Shown here: positions 25,179-33,089 of the stretch, in pieces
Layout of the letters: every line of letters begins with the position of its first letter
Numbering within the stretch: position 1 is the stretch's first letter
Assembly (NCBI RefSeq): GCF_011602485.2
Contig: NZ_CP050022.2
Coordinates: 2,500,001-2,564,000 of the forward strand
Length of the DNA stretch: 64,000 bases
Source: Bradyrhizobium sp. 1(2017)
GTDB lineage: Bacteria > Pseudomonadota > Alphaproteobacteria > Rhizobiales > Xanthobacteraceae
Direction: 5' to 3'
The notes under the pieces: model-generated
Database searches by the model: none
What the model saw: the letters and a program-made list of their open reading frames with translations, nothing else
Told to the model about the DNA's origin: nothing
Translations under genes and position numbers: made by a program

Positions 25179-25988
25179 GTGGCTGAGTTGAAGCCGCAGA
25201 GTGCGGTGTCCAAGATGCTGAATGCGGCCTGGATTCGGCCGTTCTTGTTTCTCGTCTTCATCGTCGTGGCCTGGGATCTCGCGATCCGGCTGTTCAATAT
25301 CCCCGCCTATCAGATCCCGGCGCCGCTCGACGTCGTCGCCGTGCTGCGCACCGAATGGCCGGAACTGCTGCGCCAGTCCTGGCCGACGACCTACGCGACC
25401 GTTTGTGGCTTCCTGCTGTCGGCGCTGTTCGGCATTCCCGTGGCGATGCTGATCGCGGGCTCGAAGACGGTGGAAAGCTACGTCTATCCGCTGCTGGTGT
25501 TCTCCCAATCCGTGCCCAAGATCGCGATCGCGCCGTTGTTCGTGGTCTGGTTCGGCTTCGGCATCATTCCCAAGGTGATCTCGGCCTTCCTGCTCGGCTT
25601 CTTCCCCGTGGTGGTCTCCGCCGTGCAGGGCTTCAAATCGGTCGACCCCGACATGGTCGATCTCGCCCGCGCCATGCAGGGCAGCCGCTTCCAGGTGTTT
25701 CGCGCGGTGAACCTGCCGCATGCGCTGCCGGCGATCTTCTCGGGCCTGAAAGTCTCGGTGACGCTCGCCGTGGTCGGCGCCGTCGTCGGCGAGTTCGTCG
25801 GCTCCAATTCCGGCATCGGCTACGTGATGCAGCGCTCGATCGGCACCTTCGACCTGCCGACGATGTTCGCGGCGCTGGTGATCCTCGCGCTGCTCGGCGT
25901 GGTGCTGTTCTGGGTCGTCGACCGGATCGAGAAGCTGGTCATTCCCTGGCATGTCAGCCAGCGCGAGGACGTGATTTTCGCCTCTTGA
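25179..25988 (+). CDS. ABC transporter permease (NitT/TauT type)
   Basis: A 269-residue inner-membrane permease of the BinPDT family with six hydrophobic helices. The cytoplasmic EAA-like loop is seen in DLARAMQGSRFQVFRAVNLP with the typical Gly-x9-LP spacing. It belongs with the substrate-binding protein and ATPase that follow. The start is GTG 25179, seven bases after GGGAGTGAG. It is the first gene of a seven-gene run ending at 32646; the gap to the next gene is 85 bases. Confidence 0.92.
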   Translation: MAELKPQSAVSKMLNAAWIRPFLFLVFIVVAWDLAIRLFNIPAYQIPAPLDVVAVLRTEWPELLRQSWPTTYATVCGFLLSALFGIPVAMLIAGSKTVESYVYPLLVFSQSVPKIAIAPLFVVWFGFGIIPKVISAFLLGFFPVVVSAVQGFKSVDPDMVDLARAMQGSRFQVFRAVNLPHALPAIFSGLKVSVTLAVVGAVVGEFVGSNSGIGYVMQRSIGTFDLPTMFAALVILALLGVVLFWVVDRIEKLVIPWHVSQREDVIFAS

Positions 25989-26073
25989 GTTTCGATTTTG
26001 AAGTGAAGCAACGAGCGGCCGCCAACGGCCCAAGCAACAACACAAGAGCAACAACGGCAAAGGGAGAGTGACG

Positions 26074-27066
26074 ATGAAGCGGTGGATAGGGGCTGTCTCG
26101 GCGGTGCTGATGACCTTCGCGGCCATGCCGGCGCAGGCGGCTGACAAGGTCGTGCTGATGCTGAACTGGTACGTCTATGGCGAGCACGCGCCGTTCTACT
26201 ACGGCAAGGCCAAGGGCATCTACGCGTCCGAGGGCATCGACCTCGAGATCCAGGAAGGCCGCGGCTCGGCCGCGACCACGCAGGCCGTCGCCGCCAAGAC
26301 CGCGGACTTCGGCTATGTCGACGTCCCCACCATGATGCGTGCCGCGATCAAGGGTGCGCCCGTGGTCGCCACCGGCGTGCTGCTCCAGACCTCACCGATG
26401 TCCGCCATGGGCTTCGCCGACAAGAACATCAAGAAGCCCGAGGACATCAAGGGCAAGACGGTGGCGATCACGCCGGCCGACTCCATGACCCAGATCTGGC
26501 CGCTGTTCCTGAAGAAGACCGGCCTCAAGGAAAGCGACTTCAAGACCGTTGCCGGCGACGGCCAGACCAAGCTCAACGCCGTCATCAACGGCCAGGCCGA
26601 TCTCCTGCTCGGCTACGTCATGGACCAGTCGATGAAGATCAAGGACGCCACCGGCAAGGACGTCTACCCGATCAAGTTCGCCGACTACGGCATCAACATG
26701 GTGTCCTCGGGCGTCATCGCCAACGCCGACTATGTGAAGGCCAATGCCGATCTCGTCCGTCGTTTCATGTCGGCGACGACCAAGGCGGTCGAAGCTGCCG
26801 AGAAGGAGCCGAAGGCCGCGGCGCAGGCGATCCTCGACGCCAATCCCAAGGGCGGCAAGATCGACACGCTGACGCAGGGCTTCGAGCTGACCATTCCGCT
26901 CTACCGGACCGCGGAGACCAAGAGCAAGCGGCCGTTCCAGGTCACCGATCAGAACATGACGGATTCGGTCAATCTGATGGTCGAATATGGCGGTCTCGAT
27001 GCCAAGGCCAAGGAGAACCCGAAGGCCTTCTACACCAACGACTATCTGCCGAAGAGTGGCTCGTGA
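26074..27066 (+). CDS. ABC transporter substrate-binding protein (NMT1/THI5-like)
   Basis: A 330-residue periplasmic binding protein with a clear Sec signal peptide (MKRWIGAVSAVLMTFAAMPA, cleavage after AQA near residue 22). The mature start KVVLMLNWYVYGEHAPFYYG and IYASEGIDLEIQEGRGS is the NMT1/THI5/SsuA-like pattern, used for nitrate, sulfonates, thiamine precursors and various aromatics. The ATG 26074 follows AGGGAGAG; a GTG two codons earlier is possible. The ligand is unknown; the downstream enzymes suggest a carbohydrate-like acid or polyol, which would be unusual for this class. Confidence 0.92.
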   Translation: MKRWIGAVSAVLMTFAAMPAQAADKVVLMLNWYVYGEHAPFYYGKAKGIYASEGIDLEIQEGRGSAATTQAVAAKTADFGYVDVPTMMRAAIKGAPVVATGVLLQTSPMSAMGFADKNIKKPEDIKGKTVAITPADSMTQIWPLFLKKTGLKESDFKTVAGDGQTKLNAVINGQADLLLGYVMDQSMKIKDATGKDVYPIKFADYGINMVSSGVIANADYVKANADLVRRFMSATTKAVEAAEKEPKAAAQAILDANPKGGKIDTLTQGFELTIPLYRTAETKSKRPFQVTDQNMTDSVNLMVEYGGLDAKAKENPKAFYTNDYLPKSGS

Positions 27067-27911
27067 AACCTGCGACGATCATGAGCGAAACCGCGCAGCC
27101 GGCCGCACATCTGAGACTGGTGAGCGACCGGGCTGCCGGCGATGCGTCGGGCATCAAGCTGTCGGGCGTGTCCAAGACCTACCGGACGCGGGACGGCGAC
27201 GTGCCGTCGCTGCGTCCGCTCGACTTCCACATCAATGACGGCGAGTTCTTCGTCGTGGTCGGCCCGAGCGGCTGCGGCAAGTCCACCTTGCTCAAGCTGA
27301 TCTCGGGCCTGCTGCCGCCGACCACGGGCGAGATCCTGGTCGAGGGCGAGAAGGTGACGACGCCGCACGGCAATGTCGGCATCGTGTTCCAGAACGCTCT
27401 TCTGCTGCCCTGGCGCAACATCCTCAACAACGTGATGTTGCCGATCGACATGAAGCGGCTGCCGCGGGACAAATATCTCGCCCGCGCCAAGGAGCTCTTG
27501 AAGCTGGTCGGGCTCGAAGGCTTCGAGAAAAAGCTGCCGTGGCAGCTCTCCGGCGGCATGCAGCAGCGCGCCTCGATATGCCGCGCGCTGGTGCACGATC
27601 CCAAGATCATGCTGATGGACGAGCCGTTCGGCGCGCTCGATGCGCTGACGCGGGAGCGCATGAATGTCGAGCTGATGCGGATCCAGCGCGAGACCCGGAA
27701 GACGGTGCTCTTGATCACGCATTCGATTCCGGAGGCGGTGTTCCTGGCCGACCGCGTTCTGGTCATGACCGAGCGCCCCGGTGCGATCGCGGCGATCTAC
27801 GACGTGCCGCTGCCGCGCCCGCGTTCGCTCGACGTGATGGCCGATCCGGTCTTCACCGAGCTGGTGCAGCGCATCCGAAAGCATTTCTTCTCGCAAGGTT
27901 CTCTGGACTAA
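27063..27911 (+). CDS. ABC transporter ATP-binding protein (NitT/TauT type)
   Basis: A 282-residue ATPase. Walker A is GPSGCGKST, the Q-loop is VFQNALLLPWRNI, the signature is LSGGMQQRASICRAL, Walker B is IMLMDEPFGALD and the switch His is in LITHSIPEA. The GTG start overlaps the preceding stop by four bases (GTGA); an ATG six codons downstream is also possible. It energises the importer formed with the two preceding proteins. Confidence 0.93.
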   Translation: MKPATIMSETAQPAAHLRLVSDRAAGDASGIKLSGVSKTYRTRDGDVPSLRPLDFHINDGEFFVVVGPSGCGKSTLLKLISGLLPPTTGEILVEGEKVTTPHGNVGIVFQNALLLPWRNILNNVMLPIDMKRLPRDKYLARAKELLKLVGLEGFEKKLPWQLSGGMQQRASICRALVHDPKIMLMDEPFGALDALTRERMNVELMRIQRETRKTVLLITHSIPEAVFLADRVLVMTERPGAIAAIYDVPLPRPRSLDVMADPVFTELVQRIRKHFFSQGSLD

Positions 27912-27915
27912 AGCC

Positions 27916-29313
27916 ATGGCGCCGCGCCTGAAGCTGCGAGACATCGCCTTCTTCGAACGTCCCGTGCAGTTCGCGCGGCCGTTCCGCTTTGGCGCGATCA
28001 CGATCGACGCGACGCCGCAGCTGTTCGTGCGCGCCGAGATCGACGTCGAGGGCAGGGGAAGCGCGATCGGCGCCGCTGCCGAGCTGCTGGTGCCGAAATG
28101 GTTCGACAAGCGGCCGGAGCTGTCGCCGGCGCAGACGGTGGATGGCTTGCGGCGGTCGCTCGAGATTGCGCGCGGGCTCTATCTGGCACGCACCGGATAT
28201 CAGACTGCGTTCGATCTGCATGCCTCGTGCATCGGAGCCCAGGTCGCGACCTGCGCGAAGAAGAACATTCCGCCGCTCGCAGCGGCTTACGGCCCGGCCG
28301 AGATCGACAAGGCGATCCTCGATGCTCTGTTGCGCGCCGCCGGGACCAGCTTCTTCGACGGGATGGCCGCAAACATCGCCGGCATCGATGCGCGGCTCTC
28401 ACCTGACCTGAGCGAGAGGGACATCAGGACGTTTCTTTCCGGCCGGGTGCCGCTCGAGCGTGTTGCCATCAGGCACACCGTCGGCCTTGATGATGTCGTC
28501 GAAGGCGAGGGCGGCGTTGCCGATCCGCGCGAAAACGCTGGTGCGCGCTACTTCAAGCTCAAGCTGTCGGGCGATCCCGCAGCCGATGGGGCGCGACTCG
28601 CCCGCATCGGCAAGGAGCTCGCTACGCTCGGACACGACCACAAGGTGACGCTCGACGCCAATGAGCAATATGCCGACCTCGCCGCGCTGCAGTCACTGAT
28701 GGACCGGCTCGATCGTGACGCCGCGCTGCGCCCGATCGCGACGCGCCTGCTCTATGTCGAGCAGCCGATGCCGCGCGACATCACGCGGCAATCGCCGCTC
28801 GGCGCACTGGCCGCGCACGGCTTCATCATCGACGAGGCCGACGATTCCTATGATGCGTTCCCGGCAGCGCGGGCGCTGGGCTATTGCGGCATTTCCTCGA
28901 AATCCTGCAAGGGTCTCTACAAGTCCATCGTCAATGCGACGCGGGCGGCGAAATGGAGCGCGGGCGGCGAGAGGTTTGTCGTGACCGGCGAAGACCTCAC
29001 TTGCCAGGCCGGCCTCGCCGTGCAGCAGGACCTCGCGCTCGGCGCCTTCATCGGCGTCACCCATGCCGAGCGCAACGGCCATCACTATGTCGACGGTTTT
29101 GGCGGGACGCCGGCGGCCGAAGCGCAGGCCTTCGCGGCCGCGCATCCCGATCTCTACGCCGATGCCGGGCAGGGCATCCGGCTTTCCATTCACAACGGCG
29201 ATCTCCTGACGGGATCGCTTCACGCTGCGGGCTTTGCGACGTCGGTCCATCCGGACTGGTCGGCACTCCGCCCGCTCGAACAGCCAACATCACTTCAGGA
29301 GCAATCAGCATGA
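27916..29313 (+). CDS. enolase-superfamily (mandelate racemase/muconate cycloisomerase-like) protein
   Basis: A 465-residue protein, longer than the usual 370-400. Enolase-superfamily features are seen: the KxK pair in YFKLKLSGD, the first metal ligand in VTLDANEQY, the second in LLYVEQPMPRD and the third acid in IIDEADDSYD, followed by GYCGISSKSCKGLYK, where a Lys could be the opposite-face base. The family abstracts the alpha-proton of a carboxylate, as in sugar-acid dehydration or racemisation. It starts five bases after the ATPase gene and overlaps the next gene by four bases. Specific substrate unknown. Confidence 0.82.
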   Translation: MAPRLKLRDIAFFERPVQFARPFRFGAITIDATPQLFVRAEIDVEGRGSAIGAAAELLVPKWFDKRPELSPAQTVDGLRRSLEIARGLYLARTGYQTAFDLHASCIGAQVATCAKKNIPPLAAAYGPAEIDKAILDALLRAAGTSFFDGMAANIAGIDARLSPDLSERDIRTFLSGRVPLERVAIRHTVGLDDVVEGEGGVADPRENAGARYFKLKLSGDPAADGARLARIGKELATLGHDHKVTLDANEQYADLAALQSLMDRLDRDAALRPIATRLLYVEQPMPRDITRQSPLGALAAHGFIIDEADDSYDAFPAARALGYCGISSKSCKGLYKSIVNATRAAKWSAGGERFVVTGEDLTCQAGLAVQQDLALGAFIGVTHAERNGHHYVDGFGGTPAAEAQAFAAAHPDLYADAGQGIRLSIHNGDLLTGSLHAAGFATSVHPDWSALRPLEQPTSLQEQSA

Positions 29314-30461
29314 CCACGCAGCGCCTCGGCCTCATCATGAACGGCGTCACCGGCCGCATGGGGCTCAACCAGCACCTGATACGCTCGATCGTCGCAATCC
29401 GCGACCAGGGCGGCGTCCGCCTGAAGAACGGCGATCGCGTGATGCCGGACCCGATCCTGGTCGGCCGCAGCGCCGACAAGGTCGAGGCGCTCGCCAAGCG
29501 CTACAACATCACGCGCTGGACCACCGACCTCGACGCCGCGCTCGCCGACAAGAACGATACCATGTTCTTCGATGCCGCGACCACGCAGGCGCGCCCCGGT
29601 CTGCTCACGCAGGCCATCAACGCCGGCAAGCATGTCTATTGCGAGAAGCCGATTGCGACGAACTTCGAGGAGGCCGTCGAGGTCGTGAAGCTTGCGAATG
29701 CCAAGGGCGTCAAGCACGGCACGGTGCAGGACAAGCTGTTCCTGCCCGGCCTGAAGAAGATCGCGTTCCTGCGCGATTCCGGTTTCTTCGGCCGCATTCT
29801 CTCGGTGCGGGGCGAGTTCGGCTATTGGGTGTTCGAAGGCGGCTGGCAGGAGGCGCAGCGGCCGTCCTGGAACTACCGCGACGAGGACGGCGGCGGCATC
29901 ATCCTCGACATGGTCTGCCACTGGCGCTACGTGCTCGACAACCTCTTCGGCAACGTCCAGAGCGTGGTCTGCATCGGCAACACCGACATTCCCGAGCGCT
30001 TCGACGAGCAGGGCAAGAAGTACAAGGCGACCGCGGATGATTCCGCCTATGCGACCTTCCAGCTCGAGGGCGGCGTCATCGCGCACATCAACATGTCCTG
30101 GGTGACGCGCGTCTATCGCGACGACCTCGTGACCTTCCAGGTCGACGGCACCCACGGCTCGGCGGTCGCGGGCCTCACCGACTGCATGATCCAGGCGCGG
30201 CAGGCTACCCCGAGGCCGGTCTGGAATCCCGACGAGAAGCGGCTGCACGATTTCTACGGCGACTGGCAGAAGCTGCCCGACAACGTCACCTACGACAACG
30301 GCTTCAAGGAGCAGTGGGAGATGTTCATCCGCCACGTCTACGAGGATGCGCCCTACAAGTTCACGCTGCTCGAAGGCGCCAAGGGCGTGCAGCTCGCCGA
30401 ATGCGCGCTGAAGAGCTGGAAGGAGCGCCGCTGGATCGACGTCGCCCCGATCAAGGCGTGA
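29310..30461 (+). CDS. Gfo/Idh/MocA-family oxidoreductase
   Basis: A 383-residue NAD(P)-dependent oxidoreductase. The N-terminal Rossmann fold begins GLIMNGVTGRMGLNQHLIR, and the signature HVYCEKPIATNFEEAV carries the EKP Lys; the C-terminal alpha/beta domain has GGGIILDMVCHWRYVLDN with the catalytic Asp/His region. Members oxidise sugars, inositols and their acids at a ring or chain hydroxyl. Its ATG overlaps the preceding stop (ATGA). A hairpin repeat separates it from the next gene. Confidence 0.92.
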   Translation: MTTQRLGLIMNGVTGRMGLNQHLIRSIVAIRDQGGVRLKNGDRVMPDPILVGRSADKVEALAKRYNITRWTTDLDAALADKNDTMFFDAATTQARPGLLTQAINAGKHVYCEKPIATNFEEAVEVVKLANAKGVKHGTVQDKLFLPGLKKIAFLRDSGFFGRILSVRGEFGYWVFEGGWQEAQRPSWNYRDEDGGGIILDMVCHWRYVLDNLFGNVQSVVCIGNTDIPERFDEQGKKYKATADDSAYATFQLEGGVIAHINMSWVTRVYRDDLVTFQVDGTHGSAVAGLTDCMIQARQATPRPVWNPDEKRLHDFYGDWQKLPDNVTYDNGFKEQWEMFIRHVYEDAPYKFTLLEGAKGVQLAECALKSWKERRWIDVAPIKA

Positions 30462-30488
30462 GGTCTATTGGATATTCTCAATGTTGAA

Positions 30489-30576
30489 CCGTCATTGCGA
30501 GGAGCGAAGCGACGAAGCAATCCAGACCGTTGCCGCGAAGGCACTCTGGATTGCTTCGCTTCGCTCGCAATGACGG
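30489..30576. repeat. hairpin intergenic repeat, CGTCATTGCGAG family (second copy)
   Basis: CCGTCATTGCGAGGAGCGAA begins the left arm and TTCGCTCGCAATGACGG ends the right arm. It lies inside the operon between the oxidoreductase and the DUF993 gene, where a hairpin could change relative mRNA levels. Confidence 0.85.
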
Positions 30577-30592
30577 GGAAAGGTCTGAAATC

Positions 30593-31783
30593 ATGAACAA
30601 GCCCGTCCAACCCATGTCGTCGTTGTCGCTCAAACTGCCGAAGGCCGACCGCTCGATCGAGACCTACCGGCTGGCGGCCTCGCGCACGTTTCCCGCAAAG
30701 CTCGAGGGACCGCTGAACCGCATCGCCTTCTCGGCCGTGCACACGGTCGCCGATCCCTTTGCCGACAACGATCCCTGGCTTTCGGTCGCGGTCGACTGGG
30801 ACAAGACCATCGCCTTCCGTGAGCATGTCTGGGATCTCGGCCTCGGCGTTGCCGAAGCCATGGACACCGCGCAGCGTGGCATGGGGCTGGACTGGCCGAC
30901 CTCGCTGGAGCTGATCACGCGTTCGGTCGGCGCCGCCAAGCGCCGCAACGCGCTGGTGTTCTCCGGCGCGGGTACTGACCATCTCGCGGTCGAGGATGCC
31001 AGAAACCTCGACGACGTGATCCGCGCCTACGAGGAGCAAATCTCGGCGGTCGAAAAGGTCGGCGGCCGCATCATCCTGATGGCATCGCGCGCGCTGGCCA
31101 AGCTCGGCCGCAATGCGGACGATTACGCCAAGGTCTATAACCGTGTGCTGTCGCAGGTCCGTGAGCCCGTAATCATTCACTGGCTCGGCGACATGTTCGA
31201 TCCCGCGCTGACGGGATATTGGGGCACCGGGGATCTCGACAAGGCGATGGACACGGCCGTCGCCATCATCAACGGCAACGCCGGCAAGGTCGACGGCGTC
31301 AAGGTCTCGCTGCTGGACAAGCAGCGCGAGATCGACATGCGCCGGCGCCTCGACAAGCGCATCAAGATGTATACCGGCGACGACTTCAATTATGCGGAGC
31401 TGATCGCCGGCGACGAGCAGGGCTTTTCGCATGCGCTGCTGGGCATCTTCGATGCCATCGCGCCGGCGGCGTCCTACGCGCTGTCGCGGCTGGCAGCCGG
31501 GGATGAAGCCGGCTTCCACGACGTGCTGGGGCCGACCGTGCCGCTGTCGCGTCACATCTTCAAGGCGCCGACCCGCTTCTACAAGACCGGCGTCGTGTTC
31601 ATGGCCTATCTCAACGGTCACCAGGATCATTTCACCATGGTCGGGGGACAAGAGAGCGCGCGCTCGATGCTGCATCTGGCCGAGCTGTTCCGGCTGGCCG
31701 ATCAGGCCGGCCTGCTTGCCAATCCGGAGCTGGCGACGCAACGGATGAAGACCGTGCTGGCCTCGCATGGACTTGAATCCTGA
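30593..31783 (+). CDS. DUF993 (dihydrodipicolinate synthase-like) family protein
   Basis: A 396-residue protein matching the DUF993 group, which I recall as a distant branch of the dihydrodipicolinate synthase/aldolase superfamily (TIM barrel). Recognisable stretches are AFSAVHTVADP, VFSGAGTDHL, EPVIIHWLGDMFDPAL and GVKVSLLDK; the last has a Lys where the Schiff-base Lys of the superfamily would sit (GVKVSLLD). If it is an aldolase it would cleave the oxidised and dehydrated product of the two preceding enzymes. This role is inferred. It overlaps the next gene as TGATG. Confidence 0.82.
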   Translation: MNKPVQPMSSLSLKLPKADRSIETYRLAASRTFPAKLEGPLNRIAFSAVHTVADPFADNDPWLSVAVDWDKTIAFREHVWDLGLGVAEAMDTAQRGMGLDWPTSLELITRSVGAAKRRNALVFSGAGTDHLAVEDARNLDDVIRAYEEQISAVEKVGGRIILMASRALAKLGRNADDYAKVYNRVLSQVREPVIIHWLGDMFDPALTGYWGTGDLDKAMDTAVAIINGNAGKVDGVKVSLLDKQREIDMRRRLDKRIKMYTGDDFNYAELIAGDEQGFSHALLGIFDAIAPAASYALSRLAAGDEAGFHDVLGPTVPLSRHIFKAPTRFYKTGVVFMAYLNGHQDHFTMVGGQESARSMLHLAELFRLADQAGLLANPELATQRMKTVLASHGLES

Positions 31784-32646
31784 TGCGTGATTTCTCCTCC
31801 GACCACCGCTGGCTGTCGCTGAACACGGCGACCGTCCGCAAGCAGGGTGACCTCGTCGCGATCATCGATGCCTGCGCGAAGCACGGCATTCGCGCCATCG
31901 ATCCCTGGCGCGATCAGGTCGCGTCCGTCGGTCTCGAGCGCGCCGCGCGTGCGGTACGCGATGCCGGCCTCGATCTGTCGGGCTATTGCCGCGGCGGCAT
32001 GTTCACCACGGACGCTTCGCGCCGGGGCGAGGTGCGCGACGACAACAGGCGCTGCGTCGATGAAGCCAAGGCGCTGGGCGCGCCCTGCATCGTCCTCGTC
32101 GTCGGCGGCCTGCCGCAATATTCGCGGCCGGGCAGCGAGGTCTCAAAGGACATCGCGGCGGCGCGTGGGCAGGTCGAGGACGCTCTCGCCGACATGCTCG
32201 ACTATGCCAGACAGGCAAACCTGCCGCTGGCGATCGAGCCCCTGCATCCGGCCTATGCGGCGGACCGCGCCTGCGTGAACACCACGAAGCAGGCGCTCGA
32301 CATCTGCGACCGGCTCGACCCTGATCGCACCGGCATGCTCGGCGTCGCCCTCGACGTCTATCACATCTGGTGGGACCCCGAGCTGACGGGCCAGATCGCG
32401 CGCGCCGGCAAGGATCGCCTGCTCGCGTTCCATGTCTGCGACTGGCTGGTGCCGACCAAAGACATCCTCAACGACCGCGGCATGATGGGCGACGGCGTCA
32501 TCGACATCAAATCGGTGCGTCAGGCGGTCGAAGCGCAGGGCTTTGCCGGCTACTCCGAGATCGAGATCTTCTCCAACGATTGGTGGGGCAAGTCGATGGA
32601 CGAGGTGCTCCGCACCTGCATCGCACGGCATAAGACGGTGGTGTAG
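31783..32646 (+). CDS. sugar phosphate isomerase/epimerase (AP endonuclease 2-like TIM barrel)
   Basis: A 287-residue xylose-isomerase-like TIM barrel. Metal-binding residues typical of the family are visible: Glu in LAIEPLHP, Asp-His in ALDVYHIWWDP, His in LLAFHVCDW and the last Glu in YSEIEIFSN. Such enzymes isomerise or epimerise keto sugars, inosose or hydroxypyruvate. It ends the seven-gene operon and overlaps the DUF993 gene by one base. Substrate unknown. Confidence 0.9.
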   Translation: MRDFSSDHRWLSLNTATVRKQGDLVAIIDACAKHGIRAIDPWRDQVASVGLERAARAVRDAGLDLSGYCRGGMFTTDASRRGEVRDDNRRCVDEAKALGAPCIVLVVGGLPQYSRPGSEVSKDIAAARGQVEDALADMLDYARQANLPLAIEPLHPAYAADRACVNTTKQALDICDRLDPDRTGMLGVALDVYHIWWDPELTGQIARAGKDRLLAFHVCDWLVPTKDILNDRGMMGDGVIDIKSVRQAVEAQGFAGYSEIEIFSNDWWGKSMDEVLRTCIARHKTVV

Positions 32647-32711
32647 AGAGCCCTGGCGCTTGTCCAAGTTCGCCATTGAACCGAAGCCGATGTGGGATAG
32701 ATTAGCTGTCC

Positions 32712-32912
32712 ATGAAAGAGATGCTGGCCCATCTGGAATTGCTCCGCGTGCAAATGGCTGAGTGCGAGCGCCTTCAACAGGCAGCAAGCAGCCAGCTCAA
32801 GCGCGACGTCTATGCGCGGGCGCTTACGCGCTACAATGCAATCGCAAGAGAGCTGGAACGAGCGATAGCATGCCTGCCCGACTTCAGGCCCCTGCGTCGG
32901 CCACAATGGTAA
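32712..32912 (+). CDS. small hypothetical protein
   Basis: A 66-residue, strongly helical, basic protein (MKEMLAHLELLRVQMAECER, then LKRDVYARALTRYNAIAREL) that probably forms a short coiled coil. The ribosome-binding site is poor. It stands alone between the catabolic operon and the SulP gene. I do not recognise a family. Confidence 0.45.
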   Translation: MKEMLAHLELLRVQMAECERLQQAASSQLKRDVYARALTRYNAIARELERAIACLPDFRPLRRPQW

Positions 32913-33089
32913 CGCGCGGAAGAGGGAGACGACCGCCTCAGTTGAAGGCGGATGCGTTGCATCGGACCCCCGTGTTGACGACTGGCGCTTCTGGCCCATC
33001 GCGCCGTCTCGCCGCGGTGCGACTGATCGCTACCATGTGACATTTTTCCACTTGCCGAGGGACGCAACAGCCTAGACTGAGGCCAATGC

